Shown here: positions 46,801-55,038 of the stretch, one piece after another
Layout of the letters: each line of letters opens with the position of its first letter
Position numbering within the stretch: position 1 is the first letter of the stretch
DNA from: Paenalicyclobacillus macrosporangiidus
GTDB taxonomy: Bacteria; Bacillota; Bacilli; Alicyclobacillales; Alicyclobacillaceae
DNA length: 64,000 bases
Reading direction: 5' to 3'
Assembly (NCBI RefSeq): GCF_900116805.1
Contig: NZ_FPBV01000015.1
Span: 1 to 64,000, forward strand
Position numbers and translations under genes: made by a program
Notes under the pieces: generated by a model
The model's input: only the letters and a program-made list of their open reading frames with translations
Told to the model about the DNA's origin: nothing
The model's database searches: none

Positions 46801-49759
46801 CCGAAACCTGCACGCTGTACGGGGTTGATAAGCTGTATCCTACTTCCTGCCCGGTGGTTTGGTTATAAATCACCAGATAATCCCCATTGGGTACGTTCTG
46901 CCCGGTGACTGTCAATGTCGTGGCCTGCCCCGCAGGAAGTTGCAACGGATCGGCTCCAAGCGAAAGTTGACTCCAAACGACAGTCTGTGTGTTCGACGGG
47001 TTCCCGACCTGCTCAAAGCCATCATTCAGGAACGCGATGAACGTGTCCGTTTCTGGTGTAAACGAAGCGTATTGAGTTGTTTCGGGTGCAGAACCCGACG
47101 AAGATACTATTTGCCCCGTCGTTTGGTCCATGATCACGAGGTTCCATCCAAACGGAATGGCCTGCGTTGTGGTTGCTGTCAGCGTCGTACTGTCGCCCGT
47201 GGCAAGGTATTTGGGATTTGCTGAAAGACTGATCGCTCCTGTCCAAGGGTTTGCCCATGACACGGACGTACCACCTGTAGCCATGGGATTGCCCGACGGA
47301 TCAAGAATGGTGGCAGTATAGTTAACTGTGATCGTTTGGCCAGCGGCAGGATGCTCAGTCTCCGGATACGTACCTGTTTGCGACGTGAGTCCGGACGCAC
47401 TCCACATGTCCGCCCCGTTTCCGTTCGGTGTGATCTCCACTGTATAGTCGGGCGGAAGAGCCACATTAACCGAGTATGAAATGGTCGATGTCTGGCCTGG
47501 CACGTTATTCACCGGATTTGCGCTCATCGTAATTGTGGGCGCAAGCCACTTCACCGTGACGGAGGATGTAGACAGCAACGTCCCCGAACTGTTGTACAGG
47601 TTGGCGGTATATTGCACGGTCGTCGTACCGCCATCTACCGGATTCTCTATCTCCGTGAACGAGTCAGACGCATTGGTATCCTTGAGCTCAGTCCACATGT
47701 GCTGCCCGCCGGAACCCATGATGGTCACGTAGTCCCCGCTCGCAAAACCCACGGTGCTATAACTGATCTGCGAGGGCTGACCTGTGAACACACTTGTCGG
47801 ATTGGCACTCAGCGTGATCGTTGGTTTAACCCACGTGACGGTCACCGGTTGCGATTTCGCTGTTGGAGGCCCAACAGTCGAGACCCCTGCATCCCATTCA
47901 TAGGCAACAAACGTCTGTGATCCTGCCGTGTTGCTCGCATAGGAAGTTGAGTACGTCCCCGAGTAAGTCACTACGCCATTGTCCACACCCGTCATCGTTA
48001 CGGTCCAATATGGCGGTAAGGAGTAATTCTTTTCATATGCCCCAATGCCTACATATTGGCCAGTTGTCTGATTGTAAATAGTTACAAAAGCGCCCGGTTT
48101 AACCTTGTCCACGGTCGCTGTAAGCGCGGTTGAGCCACCAATCTCCAAGGTCGTAGGATCCGCAGAAAGTGTTATTTCAGAGGAGGTTGGCGGCGTATAG
48201 TTCGAATCGTAAATCGGGTATGTCTGTGTGCAATTAGTGGTAGCGTCTGTAATGATGAGCGTGGCAGAATCTACTCCGCCACTGAATGTCGCTGTAATTA
48301 TGGCACTCATGCCTGCGTCGGCCGACGTTTGGGACAACTTCACAGATGGATTATCCGTCGAAAAGTTCAGTGGATCGGACGTTCTGTTGATGATCGTTAT
48401 CGTGTCCGAAGTGCTATTGATTGTCCCTTGGTTCACATCTACAAACTGGGACGGGCACGAACCCTGCGGTGCGTTCCAGGTGACAGATACGACATTGGAC
48501 GTGGCAAGAACAGAGCCACTTGGGGAGAGCAGCTCCGCCACATAATTCACAGTCTCCGCATTATTGTCCGTTGCCGTTGTCGTGGCCGACGTGGAACTGT
48601 TGGCGGTGTAGGTATTCTGTCCTCCGAGGGTAGACTTCCCCGATTGGTCGATGATTTTGATCGTGTCTGATCCAGACGGCGCATTGACGGCTGTGGCTGT
48701 CAGCGTAGATGAGTCGCCGGTATCTAAGTTGGTAGGATTCGCCGTCAACGTGATGTAGGGGCCCGGCGCTCCTGGTGTAACTGTGAGCGTCGTCGTGACC
48801 GCATTGCTCACCCGATCCACGCCGTCAGCAACCCAAGCTCGGATCGTGTAGGTCCCGGGCTGCAGCGACGAAGACGAGATCGACGAAATCTTGTCTGGAA
48901 AAGACCCCTGCGAACCATCCTCGGGTTGCATCTGTTCCTTGTCCGTCCCGCTCCCCACCAGCCACACGGATTGCCCGTTCGACTGATTCACCGCCTGGAT
49001 CGAGACATAGTGGTGAGTCGCCAGACTGTTCCACAACGGCACATTGGACGACACCGTGAAGTTCATCTGATCGCCCTGCTTCACCGTGCCGCTCTGGTTC
49101 GTGTTGGCATCGACCACGGTGACGGAGTAGGCCGTCGGAGGCGCGGACGGTTTGATGTGATAGGTGTACAGGTACTCCGGGTACGTCTGGCCGGTCGACT
49201 GGTCCGTATATGTTCCGATTGGCCCACTGACCGTCTGCGGGTCAAAAACGGCTCCGCTCTGATTGACGACGTTCGAAAACGGAACGTAGGTGTAGGAGGT
49301 GTGGTTGTAATCGTCCTTGGTTTGAATCTGCTGATTTTGGGTTTGAAGATAATTGAGAACGTAGTCCAAGTTCCCGCCAAGCCGGTTTACCCAATCCCGC
49401 ACATTGGGCGATTCGGACGGATCGGCGATAAGCAGGTAACCGTTGTTCGCGTTCGCCCCTTGCATGTCACCGAGCATGACGCCCCAGCTGCCTTGTCCGT
49501 CTCCGGCGTCCGCTTGTTCTTGGGCGATGTGGATGATTTGCCCTCTAAGTGCCGGAAATGGTCCAAACAAATTTGTATCCACTTCGACATCATCGCCGCC
49601 CATGAGGGCATACCCGCCGGATGTTTGCACCACGTATCCGTATGCGGACAGGTTATTGTTGACCGTGTAGGCGTAGGCTCCCGAATAATACAGACTGCCT
49701 ATCAAGGCGGTGAGGCCGATTCCAGCCAGCGTCCACGCACCCCGCTTGTTCATTCGCAT
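43892..49759 (-). CDS. Giant secreted protein with Ig-like repeats and an inserted propeller-like module
   Basis: About 1955 residues from ATG 49759. A signal peptide (GAWTLAGIGLTALIGSLYYS) is followed by an N-terminal domain and at least seven bacterial Ig-like repeats, each opening like ITLSANPTSVFTGQPS and carrying a YNQTTGQ-type turn. Within the seventh repeat (coordinates about 46485 back to 44885) sits a block of ~530 residues with kelch/propeller-like strands (STSRQLEVFNTSTG, DLYVYSFTTKTWTP) and a jelly-roll-like part; its DNA is clearly AT-richer. The repeat then resumes (SATSSPVSVTWF). Likely a surface adhesin or mating-pair protein. No sortase or S-layer anchor seen. Confidence 0.82.
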   Translation of the reverse strand: MRMNKRGAWTLAGIGLTALIGSLYYSGAYAYTVNNNLSAYGYVVQTSGGYALMGGDDVEVDTNLFGPFPALRGQIIHIAQEQADAGDGQGSWGVMLGDMQGANANNGYLLIADPSESPNVRDWVNRLGGNLDYVLNYLQTQNQQIQTKDDYNHTSYTYVPFSNVVNQSGAVFDPQTVSGPIGTYTDQSTGQTYPEYLYTYHIKPSAPPTAYSVTVVDANTNQSGTVKQGDQMNFTVSSNVPLWNSLATHHYVSIQAVNQSNGQSVWLVGSGTDKEQMQPEDGSQGSFPDKISSISSSSLQPGTYTIRAWVADGVDRVSNAVTTTLTVTPGAPGPYITLTANPTNLDTGDSSTLTATAVNAPSGSDTIKIIDQSGKSTLGGQNTYTANSSTSATTTATDNNAETVNYVAELLSPSGSVLATSNVVSVTWNAPQGSCPSQFVDVNQGTINSTSDTITIINRTSDPLNFSTDNPSVKLSQTSADAGMSAIITATFSGGVDSATLIITDATTNCTQTYPIYDSNYTPPTSSEITLSADPTTLEIGGSTALTATVDKVKPGAFVTIYNQTTGQYVGIGAYEKNYSLPPYWTVTMTGVDNGVVTYSGTYSTSYASNTAGSQTFVAYEWDAGVSTVGPPTAKSQPVTVTWVKPTITLSANPTSVFTGQPSQISYSTVGFASGDYVTIMGSGGQHMWTELKDTNASDSFTEIENPVDGGTTTVQYTANLYNSSGTLLSTSSVTVKWLAPTITMSANPVNNVPGQTSTISYSVNVALPPDYTVEITPNGNGADMWSASGLTSQTGTYPETEHPAAGQTITVNYTATILDPSGNPMATGGTSVSWANPWTGAISLSANPKYLATGDSTTLTATTTQAIPFGWNLVIMDQTTGQIVSSSGSAPETTQYASFTPETDTFIAFLNDGFEQVGNPSNTQTVVWSQLSLGADPLQLPAGQATTLTVTGQNVPNGDYLVIYNQTTGQEVGYSLSTPYSVQVSESIPRTDTFVAYISSNSGTSGALISSNTVSVDWYGITLTANPTQLPINNTSVLTATAANLPSGYVIDIVDQTTGQTIATGQPGQTVLNALQTKNQVETDTYVARVVQPGNPQIPGLSGAAFYTELVYGYNSTSRQLEVFNTSTGTLTPIATPSYVQGYPNTVGIPNNGVVWVQSSDGIASYKIATGAWTDYPSPVGSAVPNGYNSLTNSIIAYNSSGQFAVLNLSTGLWSSPVDHPPFGDGHMAGFTYYPPLNLVYESVHASHQGDSVDNDLYVYSFTTKTWTPIGNAGGHGDIGWLIYDPANQDVLFEGGVNLYNPYWILWDPRQSPSSPYNDISTNQAWYEYQSPSVVDTVSGNLYVNGIQASGFYSNFNSLEFTPSGQLWSLPVDMLDIAYDPYSNGLIGYYVPPNYSPWNQSNPPIVLSEYSLSSGTVTPFPGNLTPGSGFIPLTVTRTVSNDFAFWTFQNAPSYVPTSVFTQQAQAGSYGGSIWVSNSTSQPNGTVFFQSTFSLSQTQSITLSVPYVNDYAQVYVDGQPVMQSGNSGGVGGSIPNTSSATITLPAGRHQVIIEAMNNNGFASTSNNSAGVSLTVTSGGQTILSTSNPSGWTTTGYVLQLPNGWFSGAVGTWNWTEYVLQENPSQPIYQQQSYTVTTPAQNVSATSSPVSVTWFNNVTPPDNFTLQALPENVTYPAQTQFKVTFVQTDADFVNQSLGGSATVDIRIVQTWQKAVSTTWKPNSDGLSISVPYSPVPGTSLQYIALLVDKQGVVLAASNQVTVTDTGQGRVGDSYSTISCDPSGDGTEIYETYTNGELTDTKRVPLTITNLEVDGIFNPTDQLTQQYPGNQVHLPVTNEMLGYAPIPLRVQAPFAFAVKFPDAQPTKVEAVFSVNGGASVGTVDAQGDTSWTVEMHPASNLPQFWQGETIMPKLPDGVHISVTIKAYDDCGENDLVNNDFLVTADRPQWYFVQPSQP

Positions 49760-49823
49760 GCCAATTCCCCCGTTGAAAGGCCAAGTTAACAGCTCGACCG
49801 TAACACGCAACAAACGCAAAAAC

Positions 49824-49841
49824 GCGCAACTTTTGTGCCAA
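49824..49841 (-). promoter_or_regulatory. TTGGC-N11-GC motif, site 3 (best sigma-54 match)
   Basis: Minus-strand TTGGCACAAAAGTTGCGC keeps both -24 (TGGCAC) and -12 (TTGC) elements of a sigma-54 promoter at the correct spacing, 65 bases upstream of the giant protein's ATG. Confidence 0.55.
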
Positions 49842-49890
49842 CTTTCTGCTTGCTGAAAGCGCTTGGAAAAGGGGGGGCGTACGAGCAACC

Positions 49891-50051
49891 TTGACGTATA
49901 TTTCGGCTGTGCTACACTAAACATGAAAAGAGAGCCGAAGGCGGCGACCTTCGACTCTCGGGCACCGACGCCTTGAGCGTTATCCCTGCCCGTAAAATCG
50001 ATCGGGCAAGTAACCGCCCCACCGGCGCTAACCTATGGGGGCGGTTACTTG
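49891..50051 (+). ncRNA. Putative antisense RNA to the holin-like toxin
   Basis: A plus-strand promoter (TTGACG at 49891-49896, 16 bases, TACACT at 49913-49918) would start an RNA near 49925. A 14-bp perfect stem (CAAGTAACCGCCCC / GGGGCGGTTACTTG, 50007-50051) lies where it meets the end of the toxin gene. Convergent overlap with the toxin mRNA is the layout of type I antitoxins such as RatA. Inner hairpins GAGAGCC/...CTCTC are also present. Confidence 0.45.
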
Positions 50052-50149
50052 CGTCTCAAAGCAAGAACCAGAGCCAAAACGAGCGACAGCAACGCGACGA
50101 TGAATGACCCAAACTGGATCATTAACGACAGCGCACTGGCTACACTCAT
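50045..50149 (-). CDS. Holin-like type I toxin (Hol_Tox/TxpA-like)
   Basis: A 34-residue peptide from ATG 50149 with GGGAGGGGGG upstream. It has the typical shape of putative holin-like toxins in Bacillota: a short start (MSVASALSLMIQFGSFIVA), one membrane helix (LLSLVLALVLAL) and a basic end (RRK). Such peptides damage membranes and are held in check by an antisense RNA. The putative antisense promoter is at 49891-49918. This is a third addiction module beside AbrB-RelE and VapBC. Confidence 0.7.
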   Translation of the reverse strand: MSVASALSLMIQFGSFIVALLSLVLALVLALRRK

Positions 50150-50230
50150 GGCCTCACCCCCCTCCCGTACACGGGCAGGGGGTCCCCCAAGGTGGTGCTG
50201 ATTGAAATTCTATCACAAGTTAGACAATCG

Positions 50231-50260
50231 AAAAGCAGTCACCAGTGAGTGACTGCTTTT
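50231..50260. terminator. Bidirectional terminator
   Basis: AAAAGCAGTCAC and GTGACTGCTTTT form a perfect 12-bp stem with a 6-base loop, A-run on one side and T-run on the other. It separates the surface-protein gene (50278) from the toxin gene. Confidence 0.85.
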
Positions 50261-50277
50261 TCAAAAGCCTCCGTTGT

Positions 50278-51630
50278 TCACTTGCTGGGTGGATTCTGGT
50301 CTTCGCCCCAATCATAAGGCTGATTAAATACAGGAACGCCATTAACATTGGCGTATACAATTTGAAAACCTTCAAGATACATACTCGGATTTAATGTTCC
50401 TGTACTGATTGTCGGTCCAGCTGTGCCCGCGTTTGGTATTTCAAGTGTCTTTCCGCCTCTATTGTCCTTCGCTTGCCATCCTCCATACACCCAGTGCCCG
50501 TCCACGATATGCCACGCCATGTTGCTAAAACTCTTTGAGGTATCAGGTAACGTGAGATAGATGGTGTTTCCCTTCACTGTCGCGGTTACCTGATCGTAAT
50601 ACTTTGTCTCATCTGCCAAGTATGCCTGATAATCGCTTTCAGAGATCCCCAAACCACCGCTTTGTCCAGGACTTTGAGGTTTGGGAGCGGTCGACGTCAA
50701 CCACAGTCCATAATTGCTGTAGAACGGTACATGCAGGTGATGTACCCCATTCACCACGCGGTCTCCCGTCAACCACCACTGCAAATTGCTCAACACCGTA
50801 CTCTCATCAGCTGAATTAATGACGCTTGACGGGCTTGTCACGCTGGTGTCCTGAAAGAGTCCATTGATGCTCGCCCATGTATAGGGATCACTGGACACCT
50901 CGTACTTCAAATCATAGGGAATCCACTGCCCTTTCTGCGGGCCGGATGTTGCAATCAATCCTTTCGACTTACTAGCCCACTTCGCCAACCAGGTTGCCAC
51001 GTCTCCCGCAGTCACTGGAGCGCTCGTCGGGCTCACGCCCGCGTCCGCCATGCTTGGATGGGATTGGATGTCCCAAGTGACGCCCGCAAACGTCTGCCAC
51101 ATCGCGTTGGCCATGTCCTGCTGTGTCACGGGTTTGCTCTGCGTCAAGCGCCAGTTCGTCCCGTCCCAGGTGGACGTGATACCCAATCGGTTGAGTACCT
51201 GCGACAGATACCAGATCGGAATAAACGTCGTATCCTGACCACTTGCAGGGTCCTTGGCCACCAGCTTCGGCGCGGTCTGCACAACCGTCCCATTGATGGA
51301 GATGCTCATTTGGTTCGGACTGGCGGCGGGATTGCCCAGGTTCGGCGTGATGGAGGACGGGACCGTCAGGTTCCAGTGCGTTCCGTCCCAACTACTTTGG
51401 ATACCGAGCTTGTTGAGCACCTGCATCGCATAATAGATAGGCATGAACGTGGTGGGTTGCTTAGACGATGGATCAACCGCCGCTGTGTGTACCGGGTCGG
51501 TTATGTCCTTCCCATTCAACCAGATGTGTGTGGGCGAGAACTGCGTGGCAGCCTGTGCACCAGGTGCCATTGTTGTGAGCACGGCCAAGGCAGTCATGCT
51601 TGCGCTGAGGGGAGCTATCAGTTTACGCAT
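50278..51630 (-). CDS. Secreted protein with two copper-amine-oxidase N-terminal-like domains
   Basis: About 450 residues from ATG 51630 (AAGGAGG upstream). Signal peptide MRKLIAPLSASMTALAVLTT with cleavage near AQA-ATQ. Two tandem repeats (about residues 30-85 and 100-155) have the stalk-domain pattern of copper amine oxidase N-termini: 'PTTFMPIYYAMQVLNKLGI..SWDGTHWNL' and 'DTTFIPIWYLSQVLNRLGI..TWDGTNWRL'. The C-terminal half is a beta-rich unknown domain with short repeats. Such domains act as wall-binding or scaffold parts in Bacillota. It follows the giant adhesin region. Confidence 0.78.
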   Translation of the reverse strand: MRKLIAPLSASMTALAVLTTMAPGAQAATQFSPTHIWLNGKDITDPVHTAAVDPSSKQPTTFMPIYYAMQVLNKLGIQSSWDGTHWNLTVPSSITPNLGNPAASPNQMSISINGTVVQTAPKLVAKDPASGQDTTFIPIWYLSQVLNRLGITSTWDGTNWRLTQSKPVTQQDMANAMWQTFAGVTWDIQSHPSMADAGVSPTSAPVTAGDVATWLAKWASKSKGLIATSGPQKGQWIPYDLKYEVSSDPYTWASINGLFQDTSVTSPSSVINSADESTVLSNLQWWLTGDRVVNGVHHLHVPFYSNYGLWLTSTAPKPQSPGQSGGLGISESDYQAYLADETKYYDQVTATVKGNTIYLTLPDTSKSFSNMAWHIVDGHWVYGGWQAKDNRGGKTLEIPNAGTAGPTISTGTLNPSMYLEGFQIVYANVNGVPVFNQPYDWGEDQNPPSK

Positions 51631-51715
51631 TTCGAGTGCCTCCTTCGGCAGAATGTTCAACTACATCATCGCATGTCGCAACGACCGATACCTCATGTTT
51701 TGGACCCATTTTGGC

Positions 51716-52291
51716 CTACTTCTTAACATCGGCTTGAAAGAACTTCACCCAATCACTCACTTCTTCATCCTTGAGTACGCCAGGCAGTTCCCTCCATTGA
51801 TTACCCTCCGCGTGGTAGGCGTCCGGCACAGGTATCGACGTAGTAGTAAAAAGGTCCATCGCACCTGGCAGAGGATCTTCATGATATCCCTGATAAGTCC
51901 ATTCCTTTTGAGCCGCTTCAGGTGTCGAGTTCGTCCACACGACAACCGGCTTATTCTTGAGGTCTGGCCAAACCGCGGCTAATTGTTTGATCGCATACCC
52001 CTGTACAGGATCAATAAACAGCACGTTGTCTCCGTGAATTTGAACTGTCTTCCCGCTGGCCTCCGTGGCTTCCCGTATTGGCAAAGCAGGTGCGGTTCTT
52101 AAACGAGTTTGATACGACGACAAATGAGCCGACAAATCCTTTGGAAGTTCTGATTGCGGAGGTCGAAATTCTGGAATTGCATGTTGGGCAGCTTTATACT
52201 TATTCCAACTCACACCAATTGCCATAACAGCGCCTGCACACAGAATTACGATCCCCGCCACTGCAAAATGCTTGCGTGAAATAGTAAGCAC
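51716..52291 (-). CDS. Membrane-anchored orphan protein
   Basis: A 191-residue protein with one N-terminal hydrophobic helix (FAVAGIVILCAGAVMAIGVSW), then an exported domain. The central part (TVQIHGDNVLFIDPVQGYAIKQLAAVWP...KPVVVWTNSTPEAA) looks like an alternating strand/helix fold, somewhat thioredoxin-like, but it has no CxxC. It precedes the copper-amine-oxidase-like gene on the same strand. No family recognised. Confidence 0.55.
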   Translation of the reverse strand: MLTISRKHFAVAGIVILCAGAVMAIGVSWNKYKAAQHAIPEFRPPQSELPKDLSAHLSSYQTRLRTAPALPIREATEASGKTVQIHGDNVLFIDPVQGYAIKQLAAVWPDLKNKPVVVWTNSTPEAAQKEWTYQGYHEDPLPGAMDLFTTTSIPVPDAYHAEGNQWRELPGVLKDEEVSDWVKFFQADVKK

Positions 52292-52739
52292 GATGAATGC
52301 CTCCTTCTACAGGACTTTACTAGGCGACTTCGACGATTGACACTCCTGGCTTTACCCGTAAAGTGGGTACCCCTCCCCTGGAACCTACAACCTTCCCCGA
52401 CCTTACTTCGGGCTTGGCACAACAATTCAAGTTGAGTATCTCGCTAACGTCGGACAAACGAGTGCAAGATCGATGCAAATTACGATTGGCCTTTGCGACT
52501 ACGTTCGTGTAGACCGTTCTGCACCCGGGCACGGTCCAACGATGTCGGCGGAAGTACCAGAATAGCCCTTGGCAGGTGACCCTCACCAATCGATGCGACC
52601 GCAACATAGGTTGTCCCAGACGTCATGCACCGACTGCCCAACGCAAGGATCATCGGAACAATTTCTGCGCACATTTCTCTTTACGGAGTCAGTCCTTCAT
52701 TGTATCCTTGAATCAAGGAAACAAGGAGGGCGTATAGCC
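52292..52739. other. Divergent intergenic interval
   Basis: About 450 bases between the 51716 gene (minus) and the AbrB gene (plus). A short hairpin CTTTA-CCCG-TAAAG lies near 52353. A minus-strand frame at 52480-52674 is possible but has no ribosome site. No convincing gene seen. Confidence 0.5.
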
Positions 52740-52790
52740 GTGACTACTTTGGCGTATCCTGTCAGTGTGCGGGGAAGGAGGCACACTGAA

Positions 52791-53138
52791 GTGGAAAAGT
52801 ATGTGCGGATAACTGGCAAGCGACAAGTAACGATCCCGAAGGACTTTTTTGATCAGCTAAGAATGGGAAGCGTTCTGCGTGCTTACGTTGAGGACGGCAG
52901 ATTGGTGATGGAACCGGTTCGAGTTGAAGATCCTATGGACTTTACACAGGAAATCATTAATGATTTGGCCGACGAAGGTTTGACCGGAGAGGAACTCAAA
53001 AAGGAGTTTGCACGACGCCGCGAGGGAATGCTTGCTGCAATGAAGAAACTCGTTGAAGAATCCCGTAAGGAAGCACTGGAAAGCTCGGAGCCGGACGGAG
53101 ACGCCTTCATGGAAGAGTTGATTAACGGCGATGCCTGA
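52791..53138 (+). CDS. AbrB/MazE-type antitoxin
   Basis: About 115 residues from GTG 52791 (AAGGAGG 9 bases upstream); GTG 52740, also with GGAGG, would add 17 residues. The first 45 residues (KYVRITGKRQVTIPKDFFDQ then GSVLRAYVEDGRLVMEPV) make a swapped-hairpin AbrB DNA-binding domain. The C-terminal helices (EEIINDLADEGL type, EELKKEFARRREGMLAAMKK) should wrap the toxin. It overlaps the toxin start by 8 bases and probably represses the pair. Confidence 0.82.
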   Translation: MEKYVRITGKRQVTIPKDFFDQLRMGSVLRAYVEDGRLVMEPVRVEDPMDFTQEIINDLADEGLTGEELKKEFARRREGMLAAMKKLVEESRKEALESSEPDGDAFMEELINGDA

Positions 53139-53439
53139 ATATCAGTACAAGTTGTCGTCCAGAGCCAAGCGAGTGTTAAAGAAAATCAAAGACAAGGCGC
53201 TTCTTTGCAAGTACCGGGACGCGATGCGGGACATCTGTGAGAGCCCATACGAGGGCGACCCAAAAGTCGGTGATTTGAGTGGCCTTTTTACCGTCACGTT
53301 TCGATATGTGGATGGAGCACACCGCATCGCGTATACGGTCGTTGAAGAGGAAGACACCGAACCTTTTGTTCTAGTTTTGCTCGTTGGAACGCGGGAAAAT
53401 TTCTATGAGGAATTGAAGCGTATTTGGAAAGAACAGTAG
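53131..53439 (+). CDS. RelE/ParE-family toxin
   Basis: A 102-residue protein with the RelE fold order: YQYKLSSRAKRVLKKIKDKA, then PYEGDPKVGDLSGLFTVTFR, YRIAYTVVEEE-type strands and VLLVGTRENFYEELKRI. Members cut mRNA in the ribosome or poison gyrase; which applies here cannot be seen. It is coupled to the AbrB-type antitoxin. Together they form a type II addiction module. Confidence 0.85.
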   Translation: MPEYQYKLSSRAKRVLKKIKDKALLCKYRDAMRDICESPYEGDPKVGDLSGLFTVTFRYVDGAHRIAYTVVEEEDTEPFVLVLLVGTRENFYEELKRIWKEQ

Positions 53440-53457
53440 TTGCAGCCGGTTACAGTG

Positions 53458-53482
53458 AAATCCCCCGGCAACAGCCGGGGGA
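53458..53482. terminator. Hairpin between convergent RelE and AAA genes
   Basis: TCCCCCGGC-AACA-GCCGGGGGA, a 9-bp stem between stops at 53439 and 53486. A short T-containing run (ATTTCAC) follows on the minus strand. Confidence 0.7.
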
Positions 53483-53485
53483 CAG

Positions 53486-54949
53486 TCAACTGGACTTCCG
53501 GAATAAATCAATCACTTCCTGCGGCACTGGCCGACCGCGTACCTTCTCCACTTCATGCACCACGTCCTGAAGCGTTGCCACAAACTCTTGACCGCTTTGG
53601 CGGGCCAACACAGCCCTGCGACGCAGGTTTTCGGCGACTTGGTTCACTTCAGCTCCGCTCGCACCTTGGAACAACACAGGTATATGGACCAAATAATCAT
53701 CACCGAATTCGGCCGAGAACTTGACGGGTTTGGTCCATCGCCACCACATCACGCGGATGTCCACATCGCTTGGGTTTGGCACATAAATCTTCGTTCCCAA
53801 GCGCCCCGGCCGAACCAACGCCTCATCGAGAGCCTCGATCCGGTTGGTGGCGGCAATCACAAATACCTGATCTCGTTGTTCGAATCCATCCAGTTCCGCC
53901 AGTAACTGATTCAGTTGGCTGTCGTGGTACGGGTTCATGCCGCCCCGTTTGCCCCCGATGGCGTCGATCTCGTCGATGAAGATGATCGCCGGAGCATGTC
54001 GTTTTGCTTCTTCAAATAAGGAAGTGATGTTCTGCTCCGTGGCCCCGACAAGGGTGCCCTGCAGGTCACTGCCTCGCGCATAGATGAAATACAGCCCGAG
54101 ACTTTCAGCGACCGCCCGGGCGAGGGCAGTCTTGCCGTTTCCGGGCGGCCCGTACAATAGAATCCCTGCCCTGACCGGAACGTCGTATTGCTCCATGAGT
54201 TCGCGGCTCTTCAGAGGCAAGAGTATAGACTCCCGGATCTCCTGAACCACGTCTTGCATGCCGATGATCTTTCGAAGCGCGTCGGGATTCGCCTGATATT
54301 GCTTACCCTTCTCCCTCCAACGGACGCGACCGTTGGCTGTTTCATTCTCCGGCTGCTCCATTTGCGAAGAAGTAGGATCAGGCCGGTACTGTTCACGCCA
54401 ACGCATGCTCTCTTGGAATTGCCGGGTCATCCCACTTCGGTCGTGACCAGATCCAAGCCTACCCTTTGTAGAAGCCCTAGCCGCAGGAAGATGTAAAGCC
54501 CGAGCAAGTAGGGCCCGGCGACGCCTCGCGCGCGAGAACTCCTTATCGATCCAGGCACCGAGATCCGGATCCCGGTCGGCGCGCCAGGACAGCAGGGTGT
54601 ACATCTCGAACTTGGTGATGAGCGCGAAGAGCTGGGTCGGGCCAATCGAGAGATAGTTCAGTACCCCCCAAACGAGGAAGGCCAGGCCGTACGCCTCCAA
54701 CGTTCCACCAATCCCCAATGACGGCGGGAGATGCAGTGGATGCCACCCCGTGAAGACGGCAAAGAAAATGTTGTAGAAAATGAGGAAAGCCAGCCAAATG
54801 GGGCACACGAAGCGCCACCAGAACTGCAGGTAGCGACCAAAATCGAAGTACCAGAATCCAAGGCTATAGATAGCACTTGGAAATATAGACAAGAGAAACA
54901 AGATGCCGAGAGACACCTCGACCTGCATTTTCAGCAACGTCACGTTCAT
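53486..54949 (-). CDS. Membrane-anchored AAA ATPase without a protease domain
   Basis: About 487 residues from ATG 54949. The N-terminal ~150 residues carry about four hydrophobic helices (VSLGILFLLSIFPSAIYSLGFWYF, PIWLAFLIFYNIFFAVF and others). A basic linker leads to a classical AAA module: Walker A GPPGNGKTALA (about 273), Walker B IIFIDEIDAIGG, sensor ATNR and arginine fingers near RPGRLGTKI. It is like FtsH or Cdc48-type unfoldases, but the HEXXH metalloprotease is absent. It may extract or remodel membrane proteins, perhaps the conjugation apparatus. Closest context: TA pair and regulator. Confidence 0.85.
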   Translation of the reverse strand: MNVTLLKMQVEVSLGILFLLSIFPSAIYSLGFWYFDFGRYLQFWWRFVCPIWLAFLIFYNIFFAVFTGWHPLHLPPSLGIGGTLEAYGLAFLVWGVLNYLSIGPTQLFALITKFEMYTLLSWRADRDPDLGAWIDKEFSRARRRRALLARALHLPAARASTKGRLGSGHDRSGMTRQFQESMRWREQYRPDPTSSQMEQPENETANGRVRWREKGKQYQANPDALRKIIGMQDVVQEIRESILLPLKSRELMEQYDVPVRAGILLYGPPGNGKTALARAVAESLGLYFIYARGSDLQGTLVGATEQNITSLFEEAKRHAPAIIFIDEIDAIGGKRGGMNPYHDSQLNQLLAELDGFEQRDQVFVIAATNRIEALDEALVRPGRLGTKIYVPNPSDVDIRVMWWRWTKPVKFSAEFGDDYLVHIPVLFQGASGAEVNQVAENLRRRAVLARQSGQEFVATLQDVVHEVEKVRGRPVPQEVIDLFRKSS

Positions 54950-55038
54950 CGGCCTGACCTTCCTTCCGTGGTTATTTCTACATGCTAGAGTACCAGAGTT
55001 GTACATCACCTACCCGTCAGTGCAGTTCCAATTTTCGC

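Noticed and set aside
43892-49924. Many rightward open frames inside the giant adhesin gene
   Set aside because: They are antisense shadows: no ribosome sites, unnatural composition, and the leftward frame is continuous with signal peptide and repeats.
52432-52456. Sixth TTGGC-N11-GC site (CTTGGCACAACAATTC)
   Set aside because: The -12 part reads TTCAA without GC, so the geometry fails.
52480-52674. Minus-strand 64-codon frame
   Set aside because: It has no ribosome site and no recognised domain, so it was left as part of the intergenic interval.
53486-54949. FtsH protease
   Set aside because: The AAA module is clear but the HEXXH zinc-protease domain is absent.
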